Shown in pieces: positions 17,846 to 26,208 of a DNA stretch of 64,000 nucleotides. This DNA comes from Paenibacillus rhizovicinus (GTDB lineage: Bacteria; Bacillota; Bacilli; Paenibacillales; Paenibacillaceae): assembly GCF_010365285.1 (NCBI RefSeq), contig NZ_CP048286.1, positions 3,114,501 to 3,178,500 on the forward strand, read 5' to 3'. Position 1 is the stretch's first letter. Each line of letters starts with the position of its first letter. Below the pieces are notes generated by a model, which ran no database searches, had not been told where the DNA came from, and saw nothing but the letters and a program-made list of their open reading frames with translations. A program made the position numbers and the translations under genes.

Positions 17846-18024
17846 AAAACGGTCTATCTCCCTATTCTCGTGATGAACACTGATGTCCAGCTGTGCTTGC
17901 CTTCATCATTATGCCATAGGGCGCTTCGCCTCCGCTTGTCCAATATTTATGTCTTTTGGGTTTATATTTGATGAAATGGGAGCCTTTCTGTTACCATGTT
18001 TAACGTAAAGGAGCGATTCACCTT

Positions 18025-18564
18025 ATGATCAAGAATACCAAAGTGGGCCGGAACGACCCATGTCCCTGCGGCAGCGGGCTGAAATACAAGAAATGCTGCT
18101 TGTCCAAGGACGAGGCGTCCCGTGCCTTGCAAGCCCAAGCGCAGGTCTCGGCAGCGCCTGCTTCGATCTCGTTCGAAAACGAGCAATTATACATCGCCGT
18201 ACCCGAGACGATCGAAGAGATGTACGCGTCGATCGACCGCATCGCTTGGTCTCAGCCTCCATACGGCAGCCTGGCCAAAGAGCTCGTCCCGCATCTTGCC
18301 GATCGTTTCACATGGGACGAAATCAATGCGACGGTACTGATTTGGTTCGCTTATTCCAGAGAAAACGCGCCGATCGTGCCGAAGCCGGGCGTCGTGTTCG
18401 CCGCGCTGGAATACAGCCTGTCCTTGCTGACCGGACGCCAAGACGTGACCAAAGCCGAGGTCGCGAAGCGGTACGAAGTGTCCGCGGGCAGCGTGTCCAA
18501 ACGGATCGGCGAGCTCGCTCCATTCGTGGATCGCGCGATTGAAGCCTTGAACGGCGAGCACTAA
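18025..18564 (+). CDS. SEC-C motif protein with a C-terminal helix-turn-helix-like segment
   Basis: The 179-residue protein begins with a canonical SEC-C zinc motif ([18 protein letters not shown], residues 8-25), the same element that ends SecA. After a linker, residues 120-170 ([20 protein letters not shown]) resemble a helix-turn-helix. AAGGAG precedes the ATG. SEC-C proteins often bind ribosomes or nucleic acids, but the role here is not known. The gene is divergent from a MATE exporter and ends at a very stable terminator. Confidence 0.75.
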   Translation: MIKNTKVGRNDPCPCGSGLKYKKCCLSKDEASRALQAQAQVSAAPASISFENEQLYIAVPETIEEMYASIDRIAWSQPPYGSLAKELVPHLADRFTWDEINATVLIWFAYSRENAPIVPKPGVVFAALEYSLSLLTGRQDVTKAEVAKRYEVSAGSVSKRIGELAPFVDRAIEALNGEH

Positions 18565-18654
18565 GGGCTCGTACGAATGGCCTGCACGAAGAGCCATCGC
18601 TGAAGGGCAATAAGCCGATAATCCTACTTTTATAACGAGAAACAGCCCTATTAC

Positions 18655-18707
18655 AGGAGCTGCCCGGGCCATGCGACGATGCATGGCTGCCGGGCAGCTC
18701 CTTTTTC
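18655..18707 (+). terminator. Strong intrinsic terminator
   Basis: AGGAGCTGCCCGG pairs with CCGGGCAGCTCCT, with a second inner stem (GCCATGC/GCATGGC) and a T-run. It lies 90 bp after the SEC-C gene. Confidence 0.85.
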
Positions 18708-18780
18708 TGCTTTTCCGGCCGCATAGACAGCGGCTCCGTAGTCCGCGTCCCGTATTGGACCTGGACCTGCATGATTGAAC

Positions 18781-20097
18781 CTACATGAACCCAAGCTTCC
18801 TGGACGCATTGTCCGTCAGCCATTCGCGGCTGCGCCCTTTGGCATAATCCGACTGCATCTCGGCGATCAGCTGCTCCAAATTCACGACATGCTCGTAATG
18901 CATTTGTAAAGCAGCGGAGGCGTACAACTCGCTTAGCTGGGCCAGCGAGAAGCCTTCCGCCGCTCGCGCCGCGCGGGCGACCGTCTCCTCGTCCGCGAAG
19001 CGCCCCAAGCCTTTGTGCATCAGGTAAGACAGGCGCAATGATTCGTTCGGCGTCTTCACTTCGTAAGCGCGGTCGAAGCGGCCGGCCCGGTTCATGAGGG
19101 CGGGGTCGATTTTCTCCGGATAGTTCGTCGTGCCGATCAGGTAGATGCCTTCCTTCGACGTGGCCCCGTCCAGCGTGTTCAGGAAGTACGAACGGCAGGC
19201 GTTCGGCATCGAGTCGATATCCTCGATGACGAGCACCATCGGCGCCATTTGCGTCGCGGCCGCGAATACTTCCTGAATCGATCCGCTGCTCGTATATTCC
19301 GTGATCTGCCAATACGCGACGGGAGCGGATGCGGTCGTCGATATGGATTTGACCAGCGTGGTCTTGCCGTTGCCGGGCTTGCCGTACAGCAGGATACCTC
19401 TCTTATACGGAATGCCGTACGTCTGGAAGAACGACCGGTCCTCCGAGAAGAACTCGTCGATCGAGCGGTAAATCTGCGTCTTCAGCTCTTCATCCATGAA
19501 CACCTCGTCCCGGGTAACGGGCGCGGACGCCGACTCCCGGTTCTGCTCCAATCCTTCCTTGGTATCGGTGAATACGACGATTTTAGGATTCGCAAGCTGG
19601 CGCGTCCTCAGCTCCTCCAGAAACCGGAGCATCCCTTCGTCGTTCTCGCCGAAGATGAGATCCTCGTAGCCGAGGCCGTGCGCCGTCAAGCGGGGCACGC
19701 GGGCCATCGCGACGCGGTGCTGCGTATAGATGAACAGGTTGTTGCGCACGGCAGGCCGAATCGTATAACCGCTTTGGTTCTGCCCGGGATCGCCCGTAAA
19801 CTCGAACACGCTCGTCTCGACGAGGTCGAACAGGCTCGCCGCATGCTCGATCCCCTCGTAACCGGCCGACAGATCCGCTTCGAGGCCGTTCCACACTTCG
19901 TTGCCGTCATCCTGATAATAAAGGCGGAAGGCCGTTCCGAAGCGTCGGCTCAGAAAATCCGCGATCGCCTGCACGATCGCGATGTAGTTGAAATAGCTTC
20001 CCGCGTCCGGCGACGCGCCGGCGAAACGATCGGCACGGACGATAAACGGCGGTTCAGCCGCCGGCTGCAGCTGTACATTCATTCGTTTCATACCCAT
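18781..20097 (-). CDS. AAA+ ATPase encoded with RtcB
   Basis: The 438-residue protein has a non-catalytic N-terminal ~200 residues and a C-terminal AAA+ module: Walker A LLYGKPGNGKTTL, Walker B VLVIEDIDS, sensor-1 LIGTTNYPEK and an arginine-finger-like MNRAGRFDR. The overall build resembles BCS1/proteasomal-type remodelling ATPases. It begins 10 bp after the RtcB stop and its Shine-Dalgarno (AAAGGAG) lies in the last RtcB codons, so the two are translationally linked. An ATP-driven partner that remodels or recycles the ligase, or delivers RNA to it, is a reasonable inference. The classical partner Archease is not seen. Confidence 0.82.
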   Translation of the reverse strand: MGMKRMNVQLQPAAEPPFIVRADRFAGASPDAGSYFNYIAIVQAIADFLSRRFGTAFRLYYQDDGNEVWNGLEADLSAGYEGIEHAASLFDLVETSVFEFTGDPGQNQSGYTIRPAVRNNLFIYTQHRVAMARVPRLTAHGLGYEDLIFGENDEGMLRFLEELRTRQLANPKIVVFTDTKEGLEQNRESASAPVTRDEVFMDEELKTQIYRSIDEFFSEDRSFFQTYGIPYKRGILLYGKPGNGKTTLVKSISTTASAPVAYWQITEYTSSGSIQEVFAAATQMAPMVLVIEDIDSMPNACRSYFLNTLDGATSKEGIYLIGTTNYPEKIDPALMNRAGRFDRAYEVKTPNESLRLSYLMHKGLGRFADEETVARAARAAEGFSLAQLSELYASAALQMHYEHVVNLEQLIAEMQSDYAKGRSREWLTDNASRKLGFM

Positions 20098-20107
20098 AGG
20101 CTTGGGC

Positions 20108-21601
20108 TCACACTCCTTTCACAACCGCTAGAGGGCGGCACTTGGCGACAACGTCGGCCAGTCTTGCGTTCACGACGCTGTCGATGATGCGGTCGACGTC
20201 TTTGTACGCTTGCGGCGATTCGTCGAGGATGGCTTCCAGCCCGCGGTGATTGACGACGATCTCGTCTTCCCGGCCGATGCGCATGGAAGCGGCGAACTCA
20301 TCCACCGTGACCAGCTGCTTCGTCGCGTTCCGCGAACGAACCCGGCCTGCTCCGTGGCAGATGGAGTGATAGTTCCGGCCGCCGTCCTGCGCGCCGACCA
20401 TCAAGTACGAGGATGTGCCCATGGAGCCCGGGATAAGCGCGGGATGGCCCGTTTCCCGGTACGGCTCGGGATTGTCGGCATGGCCGGCCGGCAGAGCGCG
20501 CGTCGTGCCTTTGCGATGCACGAAGAGCGCCTCGCCATCGTGTTCTTCCTCGCACGCGTAATTGTGCATCAGATCGTACAGCGTGCGCGTCTCCGCCTGG
20601 GCGCCGAACGTCTCTTTGAACGCATCGCGGACAGCGAAGGCCATCAGATGGCGATTCGCCACGGCGAAGTTCAGCGCGGAGTACATCAGATTGGCGTACG
20701 TCTGCCCGGCTTCGCTGCCGAGCGGCGCGAACACGAGCTTCGGATCGCTCGTGCCAAGCCCGAGCCGATGCATCGTCTTGACGACCTCGGAGCCGCTGTA
20801 TTGATTGACCGCTCCGCCCCATGCACGGGAGCCGGAGTGGATCATGATCGCCACTTGGCCGTCCCGCAGCCCCCAGCTCTCCGCGATAGGCCGGTTCTCT
20901 TCGTTGAGGCTGATCGCCTGGATTTCGATGAAGTGATTGCCGCCGCCCAGCGTTCCGAGCTGGCGGTGCGACCGATGCCACACCGGCTCCGGAATGCGGT
21001 TCAGCGCTTCTTCGTCAAAGTGGAAGCGGCTGCTCTCGACATGCGTGAGCGATGTCGCTTTTCTCGGCGTATAGGCATCCGGCACGTATTTGCCGGGGAG
21101 ACCGTGCAGCCCTTTGCGCAGCACATCCTCCAGCCGGATATCGGAGAAGTAGCCACGCGCGTGATTTTCCACCGGAATGCGTTTCTCGATCGCCTTCACC
21201 AGCTTGCGGCGCAGCTTCACGTCCTGCAATTCGCTTGCCTGCAGGTTCGTCAGATGGACCCGCATGCCGCAGCCGATATCGCTGCCGACGATGGAAGGCG
21301 AGACGAATCCGTCCTCCGCTCCCCAGACGGCCGTCGTGCCGATGCAGGTGCCGACCCCGACATGCGCGTCCGGCGTATAGCTCATATAGCGGATATGGGG
21401 AATTTGCAAATTGTTGTTCGCCATCTCGAGAACTTTGTTCCCCATGGCATGAAATAATTCGTCGTGGGCGAAGACGTGCAAATCGCCGGCAGGCAGATCG
21501 ATTCGCCGATAATAAGGGTTTGTTGGTTGCGTAAAGTAAGGGTTGTTTGATTGCATAAAGTCCTTTAATTCCTCTCGTGTTAAAAGATTAATATGATTCA
21601 G
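20108..21601 (-). CDS. rtcB: RtcB family RNA ligase
   Basis: Metal and catalytic motifs of RtcB are present: PDAHVGVGTCIGTT, GSDIGCGMR (Asp/Cys Mn ligands), GTLGGGNHFIE, IHSGSRAWG, a HxxNYA-like MHNYACEEEH, and HGAGRVRSR, with the His that takes GMP. RtcB joins 2',3'-cyclic phosphate or 3'-phosphate ends to 5'-OH ends using GTP and Mn. The start is unusual. The first ATG (21661) lies in the loop of a terminator hairpin and has no ribosome site. AAGGAGG (21606-21612) points to CTG 21601 (used here) or ATT 21592, and an ATG at 21556 behind AAAGGA is the next choice. It forms an operon with the AAA+ ATPase downstream. Confidence 0.88.
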   Translation of the reverse strand: MNHINLLTREELKDFMQSNNPYFTQPTNPYYRRIDLPAGDLHVFAHDELFHAMGNKVLEMANNNLQIPHIRYMSYTPDAHVGVGTCIGTTAVWGAEDGFVSPSIVGSDIGCGMRVHLTNLQASELQDVKLRRKLVKAIEKRIPVENHARGYFSDIRLEDVLRKGLHGLPGKYVPDAYTPRKATSLTHVESSRFHFDEEALNRIPEPVWHRSHRQLGTLGGGNHFIEIQAISLNEENRPIAESWGLRDGQVAIMIHSGSRAWGGAVNQYSGSEVVKTMHRLGLGTSDPKLVFAPLGSEAGQTYANLMYSALNFAVANRHLMAFAVRDAFKETFGAQAETRTLYDLMHNYACEEEHDGEALFVHRKGTTRALPAGHADNPEPYRETGHPALIPGSMGTSSYLMVGAQDGGRNYHSICHGAGRVRSRNATKQLVTVDEFAASMRIGREDEIVVNHRGLEAILDESPQAYKDVDRIIDSVVNARLADVVAKCRPLAVVKGV

Positions 21602-21644
21602 GCTGCCTCCTTCCCGGACGGCAGCGAATGAATGAAAACGCAAA

Positions 21645-21674
21645 AAGACCGCAAGCGTCATCGCTTACGGTCTT
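21645..21674 (-). terminator. Terminator inside the rtcB leader
   Basis: A 13-bp stem (AAGACCGTAAGCG / CGCTTGCGGTCTT, one G-U) with an ATGA loop runs into TTTTT on the minus strand. It sits between the 31-codon leader ORF and rtcB, so transcripts must read through it to reach rtcB. Confidence 0.8.
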
Positions 21675-21742
21675 CGCGCAACAAGAAATGAAGGGTTCCC
21701 TTCCCGAACGACGCAGCCGCGCCGGAACGGACGAGATCCTTA

Positions 21743-21838
21743 TTAATCGATTGCTTGGGCCCGTAGAGGCCGATGGACAATGAACGGAATATTCGGTTGC
21801 GGCAGTGCGGCGTAGCGACGTTGAAGCATTCCGGTCAT
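21743..21838 (-). CDS. 31-codon leader ORF upstream of rtcB
   Basis: ATG 21838 is 9 nt after a consensus GAAAGGAGG, the best ribosome site in this region. It encodes a basic, Pro/Arg-rich peptide (MTGMLQRRYAALPQPNIPFI then VHRPLRAQAID). A TAA TAA pair ends it 70 bp before a terminator. It lies between a near-consensus promoter and rtcB. It may be a regulatory leader peptide or a small protein. No run of a single amino acid is seen, so classical amino-acid attenuation is unlikely. Confidence 0.55.
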   Translation of the reverse strand: MTGMLQRRYAALPQPNIPFIVHRPLRAQAID

Positions 21839-21873
21839 GTCGGTCGACCTCCTTTCTGGTTATGATGGTGTTA

Positions 21874-21902
21874 ATCATACGAGCCAAGGGAATGATTGTC
21901 AA
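21874..21902 (-). promoter_or_regulatory. Near-consensus sigma-A promoter for the rtcB leader
   Basis: On the minus strand TTGACA, a 17-bp spacer and TATGAT, followed by the Shine-Dalgarno and ATG of the 31-codon ORF. This is the clearest promoter in the window. Confidence 0.75.
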
Positions 21903-21979
21903 TCGAAAAATAGAAAAAAGTGATTGAGGCAATTAATTATTTTTATCGTAAACGATAGTCCGCGCTTCCCGCATCACGT

Positions 21980-23422
21980 CTAGCGATAACGAAACGTAAT
22001 CTTGTACGCCCGTCCCGAGTAGTAATACGAATAGCCGGCCAATCCATTGCTTGCCGCAATGGCCGCTTTCAGATCCGCAATCTCATCCCCGGCATAAACC
22101 GCCTTGAAGCTGACTTCCTTCGTCCGCGAAGCGATCGCATTCCCGATAAACGCCTTCAATTCGTCGGCGCTGTGCATCGCCCAGCCTTTGTATTCGAAGT
22201 AGTCGTACTTCACGGCAGTCGCTGCCGGCCAATCCGTAACGATCCACTTATGATCCTTGCCCAGAGCGGCATCCGTCACGTTGAAATAGCTGTACATGAG
22301 GCGGCCTTTCTCGTCCGGCACCGGATCGTCCCACGTCACGTCCAAATTGTAATAGTCGCCGTCGATCTTGACCTTGTTCCAAGCATGGCCGACGCCATTG
22401 GCCGTACCGGTCACGATTTGCGAGTCGATTCCGGCCAGCTCCAGCATAATATGCGCCGCGTACGCGTACCCCTGGCAGACTGCGGTGCCGAGAAACAACG
22501 AACCATACGCGCTGTAAGAATCCGCCGGAACCGTATCTTTCAGATAATTGTCGTAATCGTAGGCAATATGCAGAACGAGATAATCGTGAATGGCCAGCTC
22601 TTTCTCGAAGTCGGTCATGCCCGGCTTGAGAATCGAAGCATTCACGCGCGCTGCCTCCTCATAGATCCTTTTGGATCGGTCATCCTTGAAAATCAGCTCC
22701 TGGCCATTATGCAGGGCAGCTTCCAGCAGGTCCGTTTCGCTGCCGATGTACAAGGGGCCGTATCCCGACGCTATGCGGTAGGCTAGCGAGAAAATCTGCT
22801 CCCGCGACGCATTCGCTTTCGGCTGAAAGAGCAGCCCCTCCTTCATCTTCGCGCCTTGCAGGATGCCTGCCGCGGACAGCTGCCCGGCTGCTTCCTTCGC
22901 CCAGCTGGCGATCGAGCTTGCATCCATGAACGAAACAGCAGCGTGGCCCTGCAGTTTGTCCGCAAACCCTGCCTTCGCGATCGCGTTGTAGAGCATCACT
23001 GCCAGCTGCTCGCGCGTAACCGGCGCATTCGGCGTGAATACGCCCTCCCCCGTCCCCCCGACGAGCCCCAGCGCATACGCCTTGCGCACGTCGACGTCGT
23101 CGGTGTCCCGGAAAGGCTTCGCCGTCGGCGCCGGCACGGCTTTGCCCGTCATTCGCTCGTACAAACGAACGATGACGGCGCTCAGCTCGGCTCGCGTTAT
23201 CGCGGTCTGATAATCGGAGAACAGCTCATCCGGGATCAGATCGAATGCATAGGCGCGGTTGACATCCTCTTTCGCCCACGCGCTCGGTTCATAGGAATGC
23301 GCAGCGGCCGTTGCGGATAAAGGCGCCAGGAACAGCGCGTTCGTGAGCAGAAGGCTCAGCGAAGCAGTCATGAGCAGCGCCTTGGCTGAGCGTTTCTTCT
23401 TGGTTGGCATTGCAGCGTTCAT
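21980..23422 (-). CDS. Secreted transglutaminase-like protein with SLH domains
   Basis: The 480-residue protein has a basic-hydrophobic signal peptide ending near ATAAA (residue ~41), then three SLH-type domains (about 45-225; e.g. FRDTDDVDVRKAYALGLV, FTPNAPVTREQLAVMLYN). These bind secondary wall polymer. The C-terminal half is a transglutaminase-core domain with Cys (GTAVCQGYA), His (GVGHAWNKV) and Asp (YNLDVTWDD). It is probably a cell-surface cysteine peptidase or cross-linking enzyme. It lies between the two RNA-repair transcription units but has no evident tie to them. Confidence 0.88.
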   Translation of the reverse strand: MNAAMPTKKKRSAKALLMTASLSLLLTNALFLAPLSATAAAHSYEPSAWAKEDVNRAYAFDLIPDELFSDYQTAITRAELSAVIVRLYERMTGKAVPAPTAKPFRDTDDVDVRKAYALGLVGGTGEGVFTPNAPVTREQLAVMLYNAIAKAGFADKLQGHAAVSFMDASSIASWAKEAAGQLSAAGILQGAKMKEGLLFQPKANASREQIFSLAYRIASGYGPLYIGSETDLLEAALHNGQELIFKDDRSKRIYEEAARVNASILKPGMTDFEKELAIHDYLVLHIAYDYDNYLKDTVPADSYSAYGSLFLGTAVCQGYAYAAHIMLELAGIDSQIVTGTANGVGHAWNKVKIDGDYYNLDVTWDDPVPDEKGRLMYSYFNVTDAALGKDHKWIVTDWPAATAVKYDYFEYKGWAMHSADELKAFIGNAIASRTKEVSFKAVYAGDEIADLKAAIAASNGLAGYSYYYSGRAYKITFRYR

Positions 23423-23539
23423 TAGGCGGGTCTCTCCTTCTCGTCCCTAACAGGAATGGTCATCTTCCCGTTATATCGGCAGGAAGCGGCTGTCGTTTGA
23501 CCGGATAGAGAAACGGCCGTCGTCCAAACAGTATCAAGC

Positions 23540-23623
23540 AAGGGCCTTGGCCCTGGCTTTGGCTAAAGCTTCAGCCTCAGCTTCGGTTACAGCTTTGGCT
23601 TTGGCTTCAGCTTCGGTTACAGC
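23540..23623. repeat. Low-complexity hexamer-type repeat at the end of pnkp
   Basis: The stretch is built from GGCTTT / GGCTTC / GGTTAC hexamers. The 15-mer AGCTTCGGTTACAGC occurs at 23579 and 23609, 30 bp apart; the second copy includes the pnkp stop codon. It looks like slippage-driven expansion. No terminator hairpin is evident in it. Confidence 0.6.
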
Positions 23624-26208
23624 CGCGGATCGATTTCTCTCTCCTTGGCCGTCTCGAACAGCAGGTTCGCTGCGGCTTGCTTGTAGCCTGCGTGATCAGG
23701 CGCAATGTCGCCGAGCTTGACCGCGAGCATCGCTTTGCCCAGCCGGTGCTCGTTCGCGGAAGTCCGCAGCTTGGCCGCGATGCTCTTCTGCTTCAGCAGC
23801 TTGCCGTATTTGTTCGGGAACCTATAGTCGTATCCATATACGATCGACAGGTAGCCCGGGTTGCGGACTTTCAGATAAGGCACGGTGCCCGGCTGCTCCT
23901 GTTCCGGCTTGATGACGATGCCTTCCATCCCATTCTCCACGGTCAGCTTGGCGAAGAAACGCTCCGCTTGCTCATAAGCGTCTGCCGCCTCCGGATCGAG
24001 CGAGATAAACTCGTCATCCGACAGAAACCGGTACGTCTCCGACGTCTTGCCTTCCGGGAATCGCTCCTCGCCGCTCTCCAGCACTTCTTTCAAAATCGCG
24101 AACGGTTTGTAGTCGAGCTCCGCATCCCCGCCATAGAGATCGAGCTGCCGGCTGTACACGCGATAGGCCTCTTCGTGCTGCTCCAGCGGCACGTATGCGT
24201 CTCGAATGTCGCGCAGGTATTTAAAGTTCTGGTACGCATGCGGCCCGTAATGCTCGCTGAGCGCCTCTTTCTTCATCGTGTGCTGGTCCTTCTCGAAGCC
24301 GCTGGCCTCGAATTGCCCCATGAGCGAGCCGAGCGCATCCTCGAAGCCGTTCTGCCGCAGGAAATCGAGCTCGGTCGCAAGCGCCTGATCGATAGGCCGG
24401 AATTGCCGTTCGATAAGTCCTTCGCCCAGCGCTTTCCAAGGCAGCAGCTCGCCGTCCAGCAGCAGCACGTCAACGCCCTGCTCCGCCATGTACGGGCCGA
24501 ACCGCAGCAGCAGCCGCTCGTAGACGGGGGTCATGTCGACGGATTGGATTTTGTACCCGTTCCGGCTGACGGCGTAGCACTGCTCCACATCGCGATACAG
24601 GTACAGATTGCACCGGGATCCCATGTACTTCGGCTGCAGCACGACCCTTTCGATGCCGCGTTCGGCGAAATAACGAAGGCCTTTCCGCAGCGACTCCAAC
24701 TCGCCTGCAACCTCGTCTTTATCAGCCGGAGACATGGTCCCGGAGATGAAGTTCACCCGGTTGCGCGAGCAGTAGCGCAATCTGCGGGATGCGTCGTCAT
24801 CGAGCTCCAGCAGCGATACGTTCTTCTCTTCCCGGAACAGTACGGGCAGCTCCTCCTGCACGGTCGTATTCTGCGACTTGCGGCTGCGGAAGAACGGTTT
24901 CGCGCCCATGCGGACGGCGGTCAGCGCATTGCCGTGGACGCAGCCCGTGTCGAGGTGGATCTTGTTCTTGATGCGAAAGGCTTGCTTGGCCGCGATATGC
25001 CCGAACAGATGGTACGGATGATTGCCTACCGCTTCCTGACGGAGAAATTCCAGCTGCGGCTGGACGGAAGCCTCGCGGTCAAGGCGGAAATTCCGCTGGT
25101 GACGGACGGCGTTCGCGTCCAGCTTGCCGATGTATTTGTTCCGGCACGGTGCATGCGTGACGTAGAATGACGGGCCGTGAATGCCCGCGAACCGGTAGAA
25201 CGGCTGCGCCGACTCCGCCAGCACGGTGAATTTGGCAAACAAGGCTTCGTCTTCCGCCAGCATCTGCACGGAGTCGAAGTACGTCCGCAGCAGTTCAGGG
25301 TCGGCACCCTGAATCTCGCCCTGCATGTACTTGTAGACGAAATTCTCATGGTTGCCCATCACGAACAGGAAATGCTCGCGGTTATCGTGAAGGAACGTAA
25401 TCATTTCCCGGGTTCGCTTGCCTTTATCGATCCAGTCGCCGGCCAGAATGACGCGCGCGCCACGCACGTTATCGGTCGCGATCAACTTGCCGTCTTCCAG
25501 TCCATACCCGTGATCGCGCAGCAATCCTTGCAGTTCCTCCACGCACTCATGCGTGTCGCCGACGACGATATAGCCGCCTTCCTGCGGAAGCACCGCTGCG
25601 CGGTAATCCTCCCAGTCCTCGATCGTGACGCGGTAATCCGCATTCGCCCGCCCCTCGGCAGGATCGTAGAAATCCTTTGCGCGAATCTTGTGGATGCGGC
25701 CGTAGCCTTCCCGGGAAAGCACGGGCAGCACGTCCTGGCGAAGCCGGTTCAAGTGATTCGAGATGATTTTCTTCGAGCGTTCCGATACGTAGTAGTCGTC
25801 CCGCTTCCGGTAATCGAACAGGATGACCTCCAGGTTGTAGTTGTTCTCCTGCGCGATATCGCGTACTTTGCCGCGAAAATCCTCCGCCAGTCCCGTCGTA
25901 TCCACCACGACGAACTCGGCATTGACCGGGAACGAGGTGACAAGCTTCAACCGCTCGAACAATAACTGGAACGCGTGCGAGCTCGCCTCCATCATGACTT
26001 GGTCGTACTTGTCGTACCCATAGCCCAGCAGCTCCTGGCGCATGTCGTCCGAAGACAACAGCTGCACGTTCGTACGCAAGCCTCTGGAGGCATCCTCCAG
26101 CTTCAGCTGCGGCAGAAGCACTTCCTTGGCAAACGTCGTTTTGCCGCATTCCGTAGCGCCGACGAGCAGGAAGATCGTATGCAGCCGGGTTTGCATGTGA
26201 ACCGTCAT
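23617..26208 (-). CDS. pnkp: Polynucleotide kinase-phosphatase-ligase (bacterial Pnkp)
   Basis: The 863-residue protein matches bacterial Pnkp in length and domain order. Residues 1-200 are a 5'-OH polynucleotide kinase (P-loop GATECGKTTF at 17-26; SSDDMRQ). Residues 212-480 are a metallophosphoesterase that removes 2',3'-cyclic and 3' phosphates (GDTH 217-220, GDWIDKG 257-263, GNHE 285-288, FGHI 402-405). Residues 510-863 are a ligase-type adenylyltransferase with Lys527 in QPKYMGSR and EGIVIKPE. In the Clostridium system Pnkp needs Hen1 to seal RNA. Here hen1 is directly upstream: its TAG abuts this ATG, and GGAGG lies 8 nt before the start. Confidence 0.95.
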   Translation of the reverse strand: MTVHMQTRLHTIFLLVGATECGKTTFAKEVLLPQLKLEDASRGLRTNVQLLSSDDMRQELLGYGYDKYDQVMMEASSHAFQLLFERLKLVTSFPVNAEFVVVDTTGLAEDFRGKVRDIAQENNYNLEVILFDYRKRDDYYVSERSKKIISNHLNRLRQDVLPVLSREGYGRIHKIRAKDFYDPAEGRANADYRVTIEDWEDYRAAVLPQEGGYIVVGDTHECVEELQGLLRDHGYGLEDGKLIATDNVRGARVILAGDWIDKGKRTREMITFLHDNREHFLFVMGNHENFVYKYMQGEIQGADPELLRTYFDSVQMLAEDEALFAKFTVLAESAQPFYRFAGIHGPSFYVTHAPCRNKYIGKLDANAVRHQRNFRLDREASVQPQLEFLRQEAVGNHPYHLFGHIAAKQAFRIKNKIHLDTGCVHGNALTAVRMGAKPFFRSRKSQNTTVQEELPVLFREEKNVSLLELDDDASRRLRYCSRNRVNFISGTMSPADKDEVAGELESLRKGLRYFAERGIERVVLQPKYMGSRCNLYLYRDVEQCYAVSRNGYKIQSVDMTPVYERLLLRFGPYMAEQGVDVLLLDGELLPWKALGEGLIERQFRPIDQALATELDFLRQNGFEDALGSLMGQFEASGFEKDQHTMKKEALSEHYGPHAYQNFKYLRDIRDAYVPLEQHEEAYRVYSRQLDLYGGDAELDYKPFAILKEVLESGEERFPEGKTSETYRFLSDDEFISLDPEAADAYEQAERFFAKLTVENGMEGIVIKPEQEQPGTVPYLKVRNPGYLSIVYGYDYRFPNKYGKLLKQKSIAAKLRTSANEHRLGKAMLAVKLGDIAPDHAGYKQAAANLLFETAKEREIDPRL

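Noticed and set aside
23677-25170. 497-codon plus-strand ORF
   Set aside because: Antisense to the pnkp ligase/phosphatase coding region; no ribosome site or family motifs.
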